In this document: positions 8,042 through 17,755 of the stretch, piece after piece
Layout: the number at the start of each line of letters is the position of its first letter
Position numbering within the stretch: position 1 is the first letter of the stretch
Virus record (IMG/VR): IMGVR_UViG_3300034160_000206
Coordinates: 1-26,919 of that record
Origin: a virus
Length of the DNA stretch: 26,919 nt
Direction: 5' to 3' (one strand)
The notes under the pieces: model-generated
Database searches by the model: none
Told to the model about the DNA's origin: nothing
The model's input: the letters and a program-made list of their open reading frames with translations, nothing else
Program-made: the position numbers and the translations under genes

Positions 8042-8974
8042 TTACTGCTCCGCGATCATCTTGATGGTGTTTGCCGTAAAGGCTGAGCCGTTGGATTTGA
8101 TTGTCAGCGTGCTGCCGTTGGTCGCGAGAAAACCACCCTGATCCACGCTGAAGAAGGTTGTCAGCAGAACGTTATCTGTTGATGTGGCCTCATCCCTGCT
8201 ATTTACCAAAGTATCCGGTACCGCACCCGAGAATGTCAGCTGCATAGAGCGGTTGGTCGACCCACCGGTCCAGGTGCCTATGATCGACAGCTTAAAGTTG
8301 ACCGTTTTATTTTCGTTAAAAACGACCATCTTGTTGGCAGTGGTGTCAAAGAACGGCGCGAAAGTGCCAGAAGCAGGCGTTAACGTCTTGAGCAACGTGA
8401 TCAGGTTAGTTGCCGTGGTCGGTATGCTGAGCGTCAACCCGGTGAATGTCAGTTCGGATTTCTTTCGCGTGGTGCGGTAGTTCAGAACTGATATTGCAGC
8501 TTCTGCCGCTGTCATCCGAGTCTCAAGGCCCGTGATATCCGTTTCAGCAGTATCAAGCCGAGCATCCAGTATCACCACTTCATCAAGCAGGTAATCCACA
8601 TCCCCCTCAAGGGTGACGATTCGCCCCTCATGATTAACCAACGCCGCTTCTGCGGAAGTGATTCGGGTTTCATGGTTTACCAGTGTGGCTTCAGCAGCGG
8701 TGATGCGGATCTCGTGGTTAACAAGTTTCGCTTCTGCCGTGGTAATGCGCGACTCATGATCGGCTAAAACCAAGTCTTGCGCGTCATTCTTCACCTGTGC
8801 ATCATAAGCCCCCTGACCTGCTGCGTTCGCTTTAACGGCGACGTTACCCAGGTCAGTACCCTGCTGAACAACGTAGAGAAAATAAGGCTGAGAGAAGATT
8901 TTAGGCAACAGAGTGGCGTCGATACGCGTAGCCTGTACAACCACAGGTTTTTCAAGGTTGTTATCTGCCGCCAT
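8042..8974 (-). CDS. 26: Tail needle, gp26-like, with C-terminal knob
   Basis: A 310-aa trimeric fibre protein that plugs the portal channel and pierces the envelope. Residues 1-60 are the conserved gp10-binding tip. Residues about 60-160 are a coiled coil built from three near-identical 14-residue units (I-T-x-A-E-A-x-L-V-N-H-E-x-R) followed by diverged ones ([33 protein letters not shown]). The last about 140 residues form a beta-rich globular knob, as in Sf6 gp9; P22 gp26 (233 aa) has only a short helical tip there. The start shares one base with the gene 10 stop (TAATG). Confidence 0.88.
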   Translation of the reverse strand: MAADNNLEKPVVVQATRIDATLLPKIFSQPYFLYVVQQGTDLGNVAVKANAAGQGAYDAQVKNDAQDLVLADHESRITTAEAKLVNHEIRITAAEATLVNHETRITSAEAALVNHEGRIVTLEGDVDYLLDEVVILDARLDTAETDITGLETRMTAAEAAISVLNYRTTRKKSELTFTGLTLSIPTTATNLITLLKTLTPASGTFAPFFDTTANKMVVFNENKTVNFKLSIIGTWTGGSTNRSMQLTFSGAVPDTLVNSRDEATSTDNVLLTTFFSVDQGGFLATNGSTLTIKSNGSAFTANTIKMIAEQ

Positions 8975-10401
8975 TATTCAACCCTTATAGAGCAGTCGCT
9001 CAACGTCACTGGCGAGCGGGTGATCACCCTAACTTTAAAGCCGATGTTTTTACGCACGCGGCCTATCCGCCGCCATAACACACGTTTGTCATAGATAAAC
9101 GGTGCGTTGGCATCAATCATCTGCTCGCGACCATAGTTTGAACCATCCGCAGTGGCCGAAATAAACAGCCGTTCTGCAAACTGCGAAACACCCGTTGCCG
9201 CTTCCAGTTCAAAATCGAACACTCTGGCGTTGTCTGCCTTGAACATGGGGGTGAACAGCAGATGCTCTGTCTGTTTGTCGTACTGTGCAGAGGAATCAAA
9301 GCTCAACCAACCGGTTTGGGGAGCGTTTTTGTCGCCAACGCTGATCTGATTACCTTCAAACATATAATCAACAGCTCGGTGTACTGCATCAGAAAGACCC
9401 GTGCGTAAAATGCACCACTGCGGCCCTTTCTGACTGGCTGAGGCATCGTAGCAGAGGACATGGCGCGGCAAGTGAACGAGCAATAGCTCATGGGCATCGA
9501 AGCGCACCGTTTCCATAACACCTGCACCTAACTCATCCGCGCTGTACTCCCGCAGTAACTTTTCCACGGTTGCGGTTGCGATCGCCTGGGCTTGCCCGGA
9601 GTTGATCACATATATCGACGGCGCGCCAGTTGCCTGGTGACTGAGGAACGCGTAGGAATCGGCAAATATTGTTTTGCAGTACGTGCCGGCGATTCCCTTT
9701 TGAACCATCAGCGACGGCTGCGCAACGTAGATCGCAGATGAAGTATCGGTGGCCCCCGTAAGGGAGAAATACTCAATAGTACTGGTGCCGAACATCACAA
9801 CGAAGTCGCGCCAAATCCCGCAACCGATGATGCCATCTGGCTGTGACTCCGCACTGTAGAACGGACGGAATCTATCCGGGTGGGATTCATCCTCCAGATC
9901 GGTGACGCCAAACAGTTGAGTGCCCTCTTTTACCCAAACATAACGCCCTCGAGCCCGACAGATATCTCGCACGCTGCCGATGTCATACTGAGCGTAAGTG
10001 ACATCGCCGATTTGCTCTGGCCAGTTCTGTAGAGTCTTGTTCGTGCCGTCATAACGATATAACGTCATCACACCCGCAGCAGCCACCGCCTGACTGGTAG
10101 CACTGTGCGCCATGCTCACCCGCCCACTGCCAGCAACATTGCCAAGTTCGCTGTGGGCGTTATACAGCTTGCTGCCCGCAACGCGATAACTCACACTTTG
10201 AACGGTATTGAACTGCGCACCGCGCGAGGTACCCGCCACATCAGAGCGCTTAGCAACACCGGGGAATGATCGCAAGTACCCCGCAGCGTTCAGTACTTCT
10301 TTCGGTACCGCCAACATGTTCACCGGCAGGAGGTCAACGTAGTCTGTATTGCGGTAGTCTTTCCCGAGGCCTTTAGCCAGTGGAAGTTGGATCGTCGCCA
10401 T
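8974..10401 (-). CDS. 10: Tail hub protein, gp10-like
   Basis: A 475-aa homologue of P22 gp10 (472 aa), which forms a hexameric hub below the portal/gp4 ring and holds the needle. The N terminus [20 protein letters not shown] with [11 protein letters not shown] is the family signature. The body reads as a beta-propeller-like series ([48 protein letters not shown]). The start overlaps the end of gene 4 by 29 bases. Confidence 0.9.
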   Translation of the reverse strand: MATIQLPLAKGLGKDYRNTDYVDLLPVNMLAVPKEVLNAAGYLRSFPGVAKRSDVAGTSRGAQFNTVQSVSYRVAGSKLYNAHSELGNVAGSGRVSMAHSATSQAVAAAGVMTLYRYDGTNKTLQNWPEQIGDVTYAQYDIGSVRDICRARGRYVWVKEGTQLFGVTDLEDESHPDRFRPFYSAESQPDGIIGCGIWRDFVVMFGTSTIEYFSLTGATDTSSAIYVAQPSLMVQKGIAGTYCKTIFADSYAFLSHQATGAPSIYVINSGQAQAIATATVEKLLREYSADELGAGVMETVRFDAHELLLVHLPRHVLCYDASASQKGPQWCILRTGLSDAVHRAVDYMFEGNQISVGDKNAPQTGWLSFDSSAQYDKQTEHLLFTPMFKADNARVFDFELEAATGVSQFAERLFISATADGSNYGREQMIDANAPFIYDKRVLWRRIGRVRKNIGFKVRVITRSPVTLSDCSIRVE

Positions 10402-10861
10402 TCGCGGGTCCTCGCTCGTCAGGGTAGAAACGGCCCATCATGAAATAGTCGTATTTGTTGCCCTGCCCGGTCGGCATATCCCCACGGCGCTGGATAGAAG
10501 GCACACTGATGGTTGCGGTAAGCAACGCTTCATATGCTGTCTGCGCATTGGTTTCTTGTCGCGGTGAGGGTTCGATGGAGTAATCAGGCATAAGCCGAAG
10601 CATTAACTGCCAGCCCACACAAGATTTATATTCAGGTAACAGGCCGGAATCATCATCTGGGTGAACTGGGTTATCGTCGTCGGAGAACAGGTATCCAACA
10701 TCGATGCCGCGAGACTTCCACTCGGCCATCATGTCCTCGAGGTCATCGAGCCCGTCGGCTACAGATTGCGGCTCGACGTCGGTTAACGTGGCGTTGGACG
10801 CAACGGCAAACTTTCGCAGCGCGAACAGCACCAGAGTGCCTTTAGTCGTTGTCTTCGCCAT
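10373..10861 (-). CDS. 4: Tail accessory factor, gp4-like
   Basis: A 162-aa homologue of P22 gp4 (166 aa), the first tail protein to bind the portal after packaging. It contains RKFAVASNATLTDVEPQSVADGLDDLEDMMAEW, the conserved helical head, and ends in an extended tail (YDYFMMGRFYPDERG). P22 gp4 also has peptidoglycan-cleaving activity; the sequence does not let me judge that here. It is preceded by the small unknown gene at 10873 and overlaps gene 10. Confidence 0.87.
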   Translation of the reverse strand: MAKTTTKGTLVLFALRKFAVASNATLTDVEPQSVADGLDDLEDMMAEWKSRGIDVGYLFSDDDNPVHPDDDSGLLPEYKSCVGWQLMLRLMPDYSIEPSPRQETNAQTAYEALLTATISVPSIQRRGDMPTGQGNKYDYFMMGRFYPDERGPANGDDPTSTG

Positions 10862-10872
10862 GAGTTCTACCC

Positions 10873-11136
10873 TTAAACGAAATCTTCTTCGCCTGTTTTA
10901 TCTTCGGTAACGGGTGCTGCTGGTGCAGCTGGTTTGGTCTGCTTACCTGCTTTGGCCGCCGTCGCTTTTGCTTGGGCCGCCGTAGCAGCTTCCAGTTTTG
11001 CCCGCGCCTCGGCGATCGTGTCCGCTGAATCGACGAAACCCAGTTCCTGATAGATAGGGAATTCATCCGCCACAATCACCGCCTGAACATAGCCCGCTTC
11101 GGTATCTGCGGGCAGGAACACACTCATTCTTTCCAT
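10873..11136 (-). CDS. Small protein between coat and gene 4 (Sf6 gp6 position)
   Basis: An 87-aa protein from ATG 11136 (MERMSVFLPADTEAG); a TTG at 11148 is in frame, but TTGGAG there is the better ribosome site. The first 55 residues are a small folded part (YVQAVIVADEFPIYQELGFVDSADTIAEAR). The rest is a low-complexity Ala/Lys/Pro tail ending in acidic EDFV. P22 lacks a gene here, whereas Sf6-type phages have one between coat and the gp4 homologue. The function is unknown; it might decorate the head or assist assembly. It comes right after the coat terminator, so its level should be much lower than coat. Confidence 0.75.
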   Translation of the reverse strand: MERMSVFLPADTEAGYVQAVIVADEFPIYQELGFVDSADTIAEARAKLEAATAAQAKATAAKAGKQTKPAAPAAPVTEDKTGEEDFV

Positions 11137-11146
11137 GGTTTTCTCC

Positions 11147-11171
11147 AAAAGAAAAAGGGGCCGAAGCCCCT
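11147..11171 (-). terminator. Rho-independent terminator after the coat gene
   Basis: Minus-strand AGGGGC-TTCG-GCCCCT (11171-11156), a six-pair GC-rich stem with a UUCG tetraloop, is followed by TTTTCTTTT. It begins eight bases after the coat stop codon and ends just at the ribosome site of the next gene. It is a textbook intrinsic terminator inside the late operon. Confidence 0.88.
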
Positions 11172-11178
11172 CTGGTGA

Positions 11179-12447
11179 TTATGGGTTGCCGAAGAACTGG
11201 CCGCCTTTATGTGGGTCGAAACAGACAAACGCCGGTAGCATATCGAAACGGATCATTTGGCTGTTAGCGTCGCCGTCCGAGTATTTGTGTACACGGATAG
11301 AGAAGCCTTCGTAAGTCACCACGGACGAATCGATGCTATGCAGTTTCGGTAATGGGATGGTGCCCAAGCCGCAGAAGTAGCGGTTATAGAACAGACTAGG
11401 CTTAGTGCTCAGACCCGCCGCACCCAACACCGTTACTGAATCCCCTGCAGTTACCGCACGATGCACCGTGTTGTACTGCGTGTTGACCGGGTCGATGATT
11501 GGCACGCCAGACAGCGTTACGGTAACCGCGCCCCCTGCTGTGGAGTTGGCATCTGCCAGCACCGTAGCGGTGAACGGGATTGCCGCCGCGTTCCGGTAGA
11601 GAGTTTGCTTGGTCTGCTGCTGTAACCAGTAAGACGGATTAAAACGCAGTTGGTCCCCTGCCTTGAGGAAGCCCGTAATGCTCGGCGTGGCCCCCGTCAA
11701 CGTCAAGGTGAACTGATAGGTGTCTTTAACCGCTGTGTACGTTACCGTCGGGGTGGTTTGTACCGTCAATGTGCCGCCGAAGGCACCCTGTTGACGCGAC
11801 GCCAGACCATTGCTCATCAGTGCGCGGATCCCGCCAAAGTTCGTAGGCAGTTGGGCATCTTCCCACGCGCTACGCACTTTACCATCCGCTGACAGAGTCG
11901 TCTGCTTATCCGCTAAGTTTTGAGCCGACCACGGATCGATAGCCGCATAGTTTTCCCCGCGATCGACACCAATGTCTTTCAAAAATGACGCGGTTTGTGC
12001 AACGTGTGACCACGCTGTGATAGCTGTTCCAGGTGTGCCGAGGGATAGCGCACCGTTCTGCATCATAAACTTGGCCATTTCAGTCTCGAGGTCAGTGACC
12101 ATCTGCTCCTGAATTGGCGCTAAAATTTCAGCCAGTTGGTTAAGCTTCAGCGCCTCCTCGAACTGTGTCCATTCTGCCGCAACGGTAATGTAGTTGCTGA
12201 CACGCCCGGTTGCCTTACCCGAGATAATCGCGTTTTTTGCGATCCCGGTGATATCCCCCGTCGCCGTTCGCGTTGAACGATAACGGTGTGGGCGTTTAAA
12301 ACTAACGCTATCGCCAGTCGATGAGTTGATCTCCCCCGCCAACAATTGGCGGTCTACCGTTTTGCACAGCACCAGGTTTGACATAAACCCTGGCAGGAAT
12401 TTTTTCAGAATAATTTGACTGACGTTAGAACTTAAGTCGTTTGGCAT
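11179..12447 (-). CDS. 5: Major coat protein, P22/Sf6-type
   Basis: A 422-aa coat protein (P22 gp5 430 aa, Sf6 gp5 about 423 aa). MPNDLSSNVSQIILKKFLPG, TVDRQLLAGEINSSTGDSV and FKRPHRYRSTRT are family hallmarks of the HK97-fold P22 coat. Residues about 223-345 (TVQTTPTVTYTAVKDTYQ to TVTLSGVPI) match the position of the telokin-like I-domain insertion. The C terminus (MLPAFVCFDPHKGGQFFGNP) is also typical. CGGAG lies before the ATG. It follows scaffold by 11 bases and is the last gene before a strong terminator. Confidence 0.93.
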   Translation of the reverse strand: MPNDLSSNVSQIILKKFLPGFMSNLVLCKTVDRQLLAGEINSSTGDSVSFKRPHRYRSTRTATGDITGIAKNAIISGKATGRVSNYITVAAEWTQFEEALKLNQLAEILAPIQEQMVTDLETEMAKFMMQNGALSLGTPGTAITAWSHVAQTASFLKDIGVDRGENYAAIDPWSAQNLADKQTTLSADGKVRSAWEDAQLPTNFGGIRALMSNGLASRQQGAFGGTLTVQTTPTVTYTAVKDTYQFTLTLTGATPSITGFLKAGDQLRFNPSYWLQQQTKQTLYRNAAAIPFTATVLADANSTAGGAVTVTLSGVPIIDPVNTQYNTVHRAVTAGDSVTVLGAAGLSTKPSLFYNRYFCGLGTIPLPKLHSIDSSVVTYEGFSIRVHKYSDGDANSQMIRFDMLPAFVCFDPHKGGQFFGNP

Positions 12448-12458
12448 TGTTAACTCCG

Positions 12459-13355
12459 TTATTCAAATACTGCGCCAGGGCACAGCTTGTTAATTTCATC
12501 AGATTTAGCTTTACCCGCGCCGCCTTTGATCTCCGGCTCGGGTTTAGCGTTCTGGGTGACTTTGGGTGCGAGTTTTACCTTCGCGCTCAGTTGTCCAAGC
12601 TGGAAAGCTGCACGGATTGGGTCTGTCTCAGCGATAAGCCGCTGGCGCAATCGAGGGTTCTTGCCAAGCGCGTAGGCGATAAGCTCCGTCCCCTCGTCAG
12701 CCACATGAAGCAATACCTCCTGATGTAGGCGCGGAACCTCGCGACGCACTATTTCTTCAACTTCGGCGTAATCTTTCACCGGTAGTTGAGATGCGCGCTG
12801 TTGGTGGGCCTGGAGACGTTGCCGCAAACGCTGTTGAAATTCCTGTTGCTGCTGAACTTGCTGTTGCTTAGCCTTATCGGCATGGGTCTTTTTCTCATGC
12901 CACTGGGTAAGCTCCTGCTCGTAACGCTCTTCGTCAAACTCACAGGACTCAAGCGTAGGTTTGGCGATAACAACATCGGGCTGAACGTGCGAGGCCTGTT
13001 CCGCGGGCTTGGTTTGGATCTCCTCAAGCTGGCGTTTAAGTTCTCTGTTTTCCCGCTGCTGCTCTTTAAAGCCTTTACGTAAATCCTTCACCCATTGCGG
13101 CGCTGGCTTGCCGTCGATGTTTTCATCGTCAGCAGCCTGCAAAGGGATTTCTTCATCACCGACCGTTAAGGAGTATTCCTCCGGTGGGGGCGTACCATCG
13201 GTTTTGACGCCATCGTTATTGACCACTTCACTATCCTGTTGGCCTTCAGGTTTAGTGGTGTCAGCAACCGTTGTTGTCGTGGCTTCGGTGGTGGTTTGCT
13301 CCTGATTTTCAGACAGGGATACCACCTGACCATCGATGATCAGTTCGCTTTCCAT
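12459..13355 (-). CDS. 8: Scaffolding protein, gp8-like
   Basis: A 298-aa protein between portal and coat, of the length of P22 scaffold (303 aa). The N-terminal third is Thr/Glu-rich and disordered-looking. Residues about 90-240 are highly charged and Gln-rich helix (for example KQQQVQQQQEFQQRLRQR). The C terminus is basic (KVKLAPKVTQNAKPEPEIKG), consistent with the coat-binding helix-turn-helix of P22 gp8. Its ribosome site AAGGAG overlaps the portal stop codon. Confidence 0.88.
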   Translation of the reverse strand: MESELIIDGQVVSLSENQEQTTTEATTTTVADTTKPEGQQDSEVVNNDGVKTDGTPPPEEYSLTVGDEEIPLQAADDENIDGKPAPQWVKDLRKGFKEQQRENRELKRQLEEIQTKPAEQASHVQPDVVIAKPTLESCEFDEERYEQELTQWHEKKTHADKAKQQQVQQQQEFQQRLRQRLQAHQQRASQLPVKDYAEVEEIVRREVPRLHQEVLLHVADEGTELIAYALGKNPRLRQRLIAETDPIRAAFQLGQLSAKVKLAPKVTQNAKPEPEIKGGAGKAKSDEINKLCPGAVFE

Positions 13356-13365
13356 TGAGTGCTCC

Positions 13366-15498
13366 TTAGCTCGGCATTGAGTCCGCCGGTGACTGTGTTT
13401 GTTGTGTTGGGGAAGGGATTTGCTGTTGCTGCTTCTGAATGAACTCAGACAGGAGTTTCAGCGCGTCCATAACGGACCCGCTGTGTATTTCCTCTGCCTG
13501 CGCCACTTTCAGAGCAGTATTCGCTGATGTTTCCACCGCATCGTTTTGCGCGGTAAATGCTTTGATCTGTGTGTTTGCCGCATCCGTCTGGGCTTTAATC
13601 AGCTCAGCCTGCGCCAACTTGTCTTGTGCCATCGCCACCACCATGCTCGGATCAGGCTGATTGGCTTGCGCTTCCTGGGCTTGCTGCACAAGTTGAGCCT
13701 CTTCAGGATTGCGAGGCTTAACGACACCCTGCTGAAGCAACTGTTTGCGGTTGAACTCTTTAAAGTCGTCCAACCCTTCACCGTCCATGTTATCGACGAT
13801 GATCCCCATTAATGCTGGCCGCATTGGGTCGGTCGGTGCCATGTTCTGCAGCAATTTGGTAAGTGCTGCCACGGTCGCATCCCGGCGGGCGGTATAGCTC
13901 GGGCCAACATCGACCATCACGTCATATTTGCCGACGGTAAGGTCATTCAGCGCCACTACAACGCCCGTTTGTTGGTCGCGGATTGCCTCCGCCATCAACA
14001 CGACATCGTCGGTACCATCTTCATTGACGATGCGAACCTCACGTTCTGAGCCGTACACTTCGCGAGCCATAGACAGCCAAACCTCACCCGCACGCTTGAG
14101 GCTTTTTGCCATGTTATCCAGATAGATGAACGAGGCCATATCAGACCGGTTCAGCAGGTTGTTAACCGTTTCCTGAGCGATATTGCTAGGCATTTGCTGC
14201 ATCGCCTGGCTGCCACCTGTAACCTCTTGGATATCGGCACTTGTCAGTTGCAACAGGGTTGCCATGGCTTGGTTAAGTGCTGGCGGTTGGGTGTATCCCA
14301 GTGCGTTGGCAGGCTGAACAATGTTCCCTGCTTTATCCTTCAAAGAGCGCAGCGGAAGGAATGCAGGCCGCTTTTTATTGCGCTCCGCCCAATGATTTTC
14401 ATACCCCCGGATTTGTTCGGCGTCGACGATAGGCGTGCTGCCCTGGTCCTGCGTGGAGGAATCCGCAAGCATTGACACCTGCATGTTGTACAGGCGTTGC
14501 GGGTCCATCGCCTTGGCGACATGGCCCTCTACGCGCTCAACATCATCAATAAACCAGCGCTTGCCATACACAGGGATCAGCGGGATATGCTCACCCGGTA
14601 TGCGGCTTGGTTTCTCCAGGAAGTTTTCACCGTCTACGATCGAGACATACACCCGGCGTCGCTTCACAGAACGGCGCGCGACCTCGGTAAAACCCGCTTC
14701 GGCCAGTTCGTCTTTGACGTCTTCGATTTGGTCACTATCGTAGGTTGCCACTTCGCCCGTTATCGGGCTTTGGAAGCTGATGAGGTCCACCGACTCTTTA
14801 CGCACTTCGTAATACTTGGCGATGTACACCACATCGGGGGTGAACCAGTCGTATTCCCAGCTTGAGAGTGATGTCAGATCCATGCTGCTCGGCGTTTTGC
14901 CGTATTCTTCCTCATACTTTGCAGTAGAAAGCGAATACATGCAGAAAGCCCAAGCGGCGTCTGATTTATCATACTTTTTGGCGTCGGGGTCGAACCAGAC
15001 TGACCGCGCCGGGTCGTACACCGGTTCGATTGCTATACGTTGGCGCTCGTCCATCGGGTCAAATTCATTGACCAACTGCGATGCCAGTCTGAAGCAACCG
15101 AAACCGCCAGTTGCCGCATCGTCAAAAGCGTTATCACAAGCCTCACCGCCGTCAGTCTCCTGATAATCAGCACGGAACAGGCCGTTTAGCTTGTTGGATA
15201 ACTCATCGCTGGCCTGCTTATCACCTGGGCGAAACTTAACGGTAATGCGGTTATTGCGGTACTCGGCAATTATCCTGTTGAGTTCGGTCGCGACCTTGTT
15301 GATCTCAAACTTGGGGTACTTTTCGAACTGGTCATCCAGCTTGGTACCCGCAGCGGTGGCACCTTCCCACTGGCCGCCCGAAACACGCGCAAAGCGGGTA
15401 GCCTCGATGCATTTATCACGCACGTTCTCCTGTGGCGTGTATGCACGGTCAAACCGCGTGAGCGCCAGCTCATGCTGTTGTTGTAAAGTCTTTGCCAT
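13366..15498 (-). CDS. 1: Portal protein, P22/Sf6-type
   Basis: A 710-aa dodecameric portal, nearer in length to Sf6 (708 aa) than to P22 (725 aa). The N-terminal HELALTRFDRAYTPQENVRD and RVSGGQWEG, then EVTGGSQAMQQMPSNIAQETVNNLLNRSD in the middle, are characteristic. The last about 110 residues are Ala/Gln-rich helix (AQAELIKAQTDAANTQIKAF), the C-terminal barrel that reaches into the capsid. The gene starts two bases after the TerL stop. Confidence 0.93.
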   Translation of the reverse strand: MAKTLQQQHELALTRFDRAYTPQENVRDKCIEATRFARVSGGQWEGATAAGTKLDDQFEKYPKFEINKVATELNRIIAEYRNNRITVKFRPGDKQASDELSNKLNGLFRADYQETDGGEACDNAFDDAATGGFGCFRLASQLVNEFDPMDERQRIAIEPVYDPARSVWFDPDAKKYDKSDAAWAFCMYSLSTAKYEEEYGKTPSSMDLTSLSSWEYDWFTPDVVYIAKYYEVRKESVDLISFQSPITGEVATYDSDQIEDVKDELAEAGFTEVARRSVKRRRVYVSIVDGENFLEKPSRIPGEHIPLIPVYGKRWFIDDVERVEGHVAKAMDPQRLYNMQVSMLADSSTQDQGSTPIVDAEQIRGYENHWAERNKKRPAFLPLRSLKDKAGNIVQPANALGYTQPPALNQAMATLLQLTSADIQEVTGGSQAMQQMPSNIAQETVNNLLNRSDMASFIYLDNMAKSLKRAGEVWLSMAREVYGSEREVRIVNEDGTDDVVLMAEAIRDQQTGVVVALNDLTVGKYDVMVDVGPSYTARRDATVAALTKLLQNMAPTDPMRPALMGIIVDNMDGEGLDDFKEFNRKQLLQQGVVKPRNPEEAQLVQQAQEAQANQPDPSMVVAMAQDKLAQAELIKAQTDAANTQIKAFTAQNDAVETSANTALKVAQAEEIHSGSVMDALKLLSEFIQKQQQQIPSPTQQTQSPADSMPS

Positions 15499-15500
15499 GT

Positions 15501-16952
15501 TTACCAGCCAGATGATGAAGGGACGATTAACGCCTCCTCAACAGGAGGGTTATGAATGTCGGCATAGCGGATTGCATAACGGCGCATCATGTACGCGTAA
15601 CGGGTAGCATCGAGAAGGTCATCGCGGGTTTTAACAATCTTCCCTTTTGCATCTCGATGGTAAAAATTGAATTCCTCAAACCAATCGCGGCAACCAGAGA
15701 ACACCTTGAATTTTCCGCGGCGCATCAAATCAAACAGCTCAAACAAACCCGGTTCGACTGAACGGGACCCGTCTTCCCAGAATGCTGGTTCTTCGAGCAT
15801 GTCGAAGCCAGCCTCCTCGTAGTAGGATTTCTGCTGTTTACCTGAGCCTTTCTCTGTCTGAAGTCCGTCAGCGGGCCATGATGTGGGAGCGTTCTGCGCC
15901 CATATCTTCACAGCACTCCAAGCCTCCGCCGGGGATGTTTTACGCGCCTTGTATGCCCTGGTGACGTAATACGCGTCGTTTTCCATATCCCAGGCAAGTT
16001 GCATATGGGCTTGCGGGTGATCCCAGCCGAAGTCCATGCCGTTGATCACCATCCAGTGATCGGGGATTGGGAACGGGTCACAGGTGACGTAATCCTCACC
16101 CAGGTCATAAATGCGACCATGCCCCAGCATTGGGATGCCTTTCGTACGCATGTCGCGCTGGTGCACGGGGTAAGACGCCAACAGGTCTTCTTTGACTTTT
16201 TCGCTGAGGTGCGGCGCATCATCCCACCCAGCACTCATGCAAAACTGCGCTGGTGCGGGTGTGTCCATCAACTGGATCACTAACTCAGTGCGGCCGTTCT
16301 CTGGTGTGAACGTCAAAATGCCTCGGCCACCGCGTCCTTTGTCAGCTGCTGCGGTTCGGGTCAGTACCTGCGGGTAAATCGTAGGATCCTTTGGTTCTTC
16401 GTCGATGTGAAACCAATCCACATCGTCACCCATCAGCGCATGTTGCCCCTGTGAGTAGGACCAAAACTGAATCTTTGAGCGCTGGCCAGATTTGTGCCTG
16501 ATGTATGCAGAACGCACACCGTTTGGCGTACCTGCCATCGGCTCTGTGTCGACAATTAATTCACCAGGTATTAACCCGCCTTCCCAACCGTTTTCGGTTT
16601 TTACGCCGAGGATTGGCGTTTGCAGCAAGTCGCGAACTTTTTCACCCGAGTAACCCAAACACCAGATCAGCGGGGCATGATCGAAGCGGTAGCCGTTCCA
16701 GTCATCGGGGTAATCCCCCATAGCGTGGATGGCATCAACCCCGGTGCCCGTCTCCGTTTTACCGGTTCGGTTAGCGGCTATCAGTGCGACTTGGGAAAAT
16801 TCGGCAGTAGCGCCTATAAAGCGCTTTTGCCAGTCATATCGGGATGAGAAGAATTTTTTATAGCGGTAGACGTTTGCGCGGCGGTTTTTCTCTTCGATTA
16901 ACTGGACTAGCTCAATCTTCTGCGCCTTGGTCAGCGGCGGTAGCTTGTCCAT
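15501..16952 (-). CDS. 2: Terminase large subunit
   Basis: A 483-aa packaging motor (P22 499, Sf6 470). Walker A is AANRTGKTE (Lys65). Walker B is VDWFHIDEEP with Asp184 and the catalytic Glu185/186. Motif III-like ILTFTPENG lies at 212-220. The RNase H-like nuclease residues are Asp307 (INGMDFGWDHP) and Asp448 (DDLLDATRYAYMM). All parts needed for ATP-driven headful packaging and cutting are present. The gene overlaps TerS by 41 bases. Confidence 0.94.
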   Translation of the reverse strand: MDKLPPLTKAQKIELVQLIEEKNRRANVYRYKKFFSSRYDWQKRFIGATAEFSQVALIAANRTGKTETGTGVDAIHAMGDYPDDWNGYRFDHAPLIWCLGYSGEKVRDLLQTPILGVKTENGWEGGLIPGELIVDTEPMAGTPNGVRSAYIRHKSGQRSKIQFWSYSQGQHALMGDDVDWFHIDEEPKDPTIYPQVLTRTAAADKGRGGRGILTFTPENGRTELVIQLMDTPAPAQFCMSAGWDDAPHLSEKVKEDLLASYPVHQRDMRTKGIPMLGHGRIYDLGEDYVTCDPFPIPDHWMVINGMDFGWDHPQAHMQLAWDMENDAYYVTRAYKARKTSPAEAWSAVKIWAQNAPTSWPADGLQTEKGSGKQQKSYYEEAGFDMLEEPAFWEDGSRSVEPGLFELFDLMRRGKFKVFSGCRDWFEEFNFYHRDAKGKIVKTRDDLLDATRYAYMMRRYAIRYADIHNPPVEEALIVPSSSGW

Positions 16953-17418
16953 GTATCAGCCTCGCGAGTCGTGCTTCCAGTTCTTCGTCTGTCAGGTTTT
17001 CGATAGAGCCTGAATGCTCAATTCGCTGTTTGAAGGCCTGGACGTTGATGTGGTCGCCTACCAGACGCAGCGCAGACGCTGCCCCCTTCGAGTCGAACAC
17101 ATAAAGCTTGTTGCCCTTCTCATCCGTTAACTGCTCGCCGCGTCGGTCGGTATAGGGTTCAACTTCCTGCATACAGCGCTCGTGCAATTTGACGGCCTGC
17201 CGCAGAACATAATCAGCATCAACCTCTACTCGCTGCATGCGCTCGCCCATCAGTTCGGCAATGCGATCCTTTATCGGCTGCTCGGTAAGCAGTCGAGGGC
17301 CGATATTGCACGCAGAACGAGGGCTATAACCTGCCCGCTCAGCGGCGGGCGCGGCTTTTAGGTCAATGATGTATTCGCGGCAAAATCGCTCTTGCTTATC
17401 TCTGAGTTTTTTTGCCAT
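16912..17418 (-). CDS. 3: Terminase small subunit (Terminase_2 family)
   Basis: A 168-aa DNA-recognition subunit. The N-terminal part, KQERFCREYIIDLKAAPAAE, RAGYS and LLTEQPIKDRIAELM, is the helix-turn-helix pattern of the Terminase_2 family (typical of Bacillus SF6-like G1P) rather than an obvious P22 gp3 relative, so the packaging start may have come from a different lineage than the portal and coat. The C terminus is acidic. A pac site probably lies in or near this gene, but I cannot identify it. Confidence 0.88.
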   Translation of the reverse strand: MAKKLRDKQERFCREYIIDLKAAPAAERAGYSPRSACNIGPRLLTEQPIKDRIAELMGERMQRVEVDADYVLRQAVKLHERCMQEVEPYTDRRGEQLTDEKGNKLYVFDSKGAASALRLVGDHINVQAFKQRIEHSGSIENLTDEELEARLARLIHGQATAADQGAED

Positions 17419-17432
17419 AAATAAATCGCCTG

Positions 17433-17666
17433 TTATTTTTGGAAGACCAGCAACGCTTCTTCCGTGGTCTTAATCGCTCTGTCAACTCGCGATACGGGTT
17501 GCCCTTCGATTTGGGCCTTCGCATACGCGTCTTTGAACAGCTCGTACTTGAACTGGTCGCCATTGATAAATGCGATGGCTTTCTCACCTGCCGCAGTGTC
17601 ACTCATGACCATGCGGAAGATCTCCAGATTCATTACTTGCAGTTCAGTCATCCCGATAATTCCCAT
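17433..17666 (-). CDS. Unknown 77-aa protein upstream of terminase
   Basis: A 77-aa helical protein (MGIIGMTELQVMNLEIFRM; KYELFKDAYAKAQIEGQPVS). The ATG at 17666 is supported by GGAGG eight bases upstream. There is no membrane span or known motif. It lies between the lysis genes and TerS, where lambdoid phages often carry small regulatory or DNA-modifying accessory genes. Function unknown. Confidence 0.72.
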   Translation of the reverse strand: MGIIGMTELQVMNLEIFRMVMSDTAAGEKAIAFINGDQFKYELFKDAYAKAQIEGQPVSRVDRAIKTTEEALLVFQK

Positions 17667-17755
17667 GTGGACTGCCTCCAGTTTGATAAGACGGCCACAG
17701 GGGCCGCACCAGTGTCATTATCGAAGCCACTCAGCGAACGGCTTCTGTAATGCTC

